Shown: one piece after another, positions 63,989 to 64,000 of the stretch | Layout of the letters: every line of letters starts with the position of its first letter | Numbering within the stretch: the first letter of the stretch is position 1 | Assembly (NCBI GenBank): GCA_947306475.1 | Contig: CAMZGS010000006.1 | Span: 1 to 64,000, forward strand | Source: an uncultured Comamonas sp. | Lineage (GTDB): Bacteria; Pseudomonadota; Gammaproteobacteria; Burkholderiales; Burkholderiaceae_C | Direction of reading: 5' to 3' | DNA length: 64,000 bases | Notes under the pieces: generated by a model | Seen by the model: only the letters and a program-made list of their open reading frames with translations | Database searches by the model: none | Told to the model about the DNA's origin: nothing | Position numbers and translations under genes: made by a program

Positions 63989-64000
63989 TTCATCTTGTAT

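Noticed and set aside
55786-64000. An attachment-site duplication (a second copy of the tRNA 3' end) marking the right border of the island
   Set aside because: No second copy of the terminal tRNA bases was seen downstream in the window; the other border is probably outside it.

Overview
The window comes from a GC-rich betaproteobacterium, most likely of the Comamonadaceae (Comamonas/Acidovorax relatives). I infer this from gene order (rsmI-yraN-diaA-BON lipoprotein; pilT-pilU; TPR-lolB-ispE-tRNA-Gln-prs-rplY-pth; nadK beside hrcA), from the fused DUF3683 flavoprotein, from the DUF971-ubiE-ubiJ-ubiB cluster, and from a family of intergenic palindromes. No rRNA or other strict taxonomic marker is present, so the genus is not fixed. 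About 55.6 kb is ordinary chromosome and the last 8.4 kb is accessory DNA.

Core region, left to right. 0-8.7 kb: rRNA methyltransferase rsmI, yraN, diaA, a BON lipoprotein, a hydroxyacid dehydrogenase, the twitching motors pilT/pilU, yggS, a class V aminotransferase and an FKBP. 8.8-16.2 kb: an M61 peptidase, an enoyl-CoA hydratase, two tandem tRNA-Met genes, an unassigned gene pair, an Atm1-like ABC exporter, a YciA thioesterase and a bactofilin. 16.5-25.4 kb: a 1298-residue flavin/Fe-S oxidoreductase, then HIT, DUF971, ubiE, a Tim44-like protein, ubiJ and ubiB (ubiquinone synthesis). 25.6-32.5 kb: a sodium:solute symporter, DUF502, aspS, an EEP hydrolase, folE, a small membrane protein and a LysE exporter. 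32.6-38 kb: a complete peptide-type ABC importer. 38-44 kb: the pth/rplY/prs/ispE/lolB/TPR cluster. 44-55.6 kb: mutM, a LysR regulator divergent from an NAD(P)-binding protein, a dynamin-like GTPase, mutY, riboswitch-controlled ribB, then rapZ-recN-nadK divergent from hrcA.

At least ten intergenic sites carry a long imperfect palindrome. The outer arms are conserved (AGCTGCTTGCGCT-like), while the inner stems differ in sequence but still pair. Several end in a T-run and probably serve as terminators.

Accessory region, 55.6-64 kb. A tRNA 5' half broken just 3' of the anticodon and an intact CAT tRNA (probably Ile2) mark the border. They are followed by an AT-richer RnlA/RnlB toxin-antitoxin pair (anti-phage in E. 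coli), an IS3-family element, five small overlapping minus-strand genes of phage/island type (one DUF5681-like), a DUF4365-like nuclease-fold protein, a noncoding stretch dense in GTAGC/GCTAC repeats, and a DUF3987-type primase/helicase-like gene running towards the window edge. A diverged repeat of about 83 bp occurs on both sides of the IS plus small-gene segment. This looks like part of a satellite-like genomic island carrying defence genes. No integrase or second attachment site lies inside the window.
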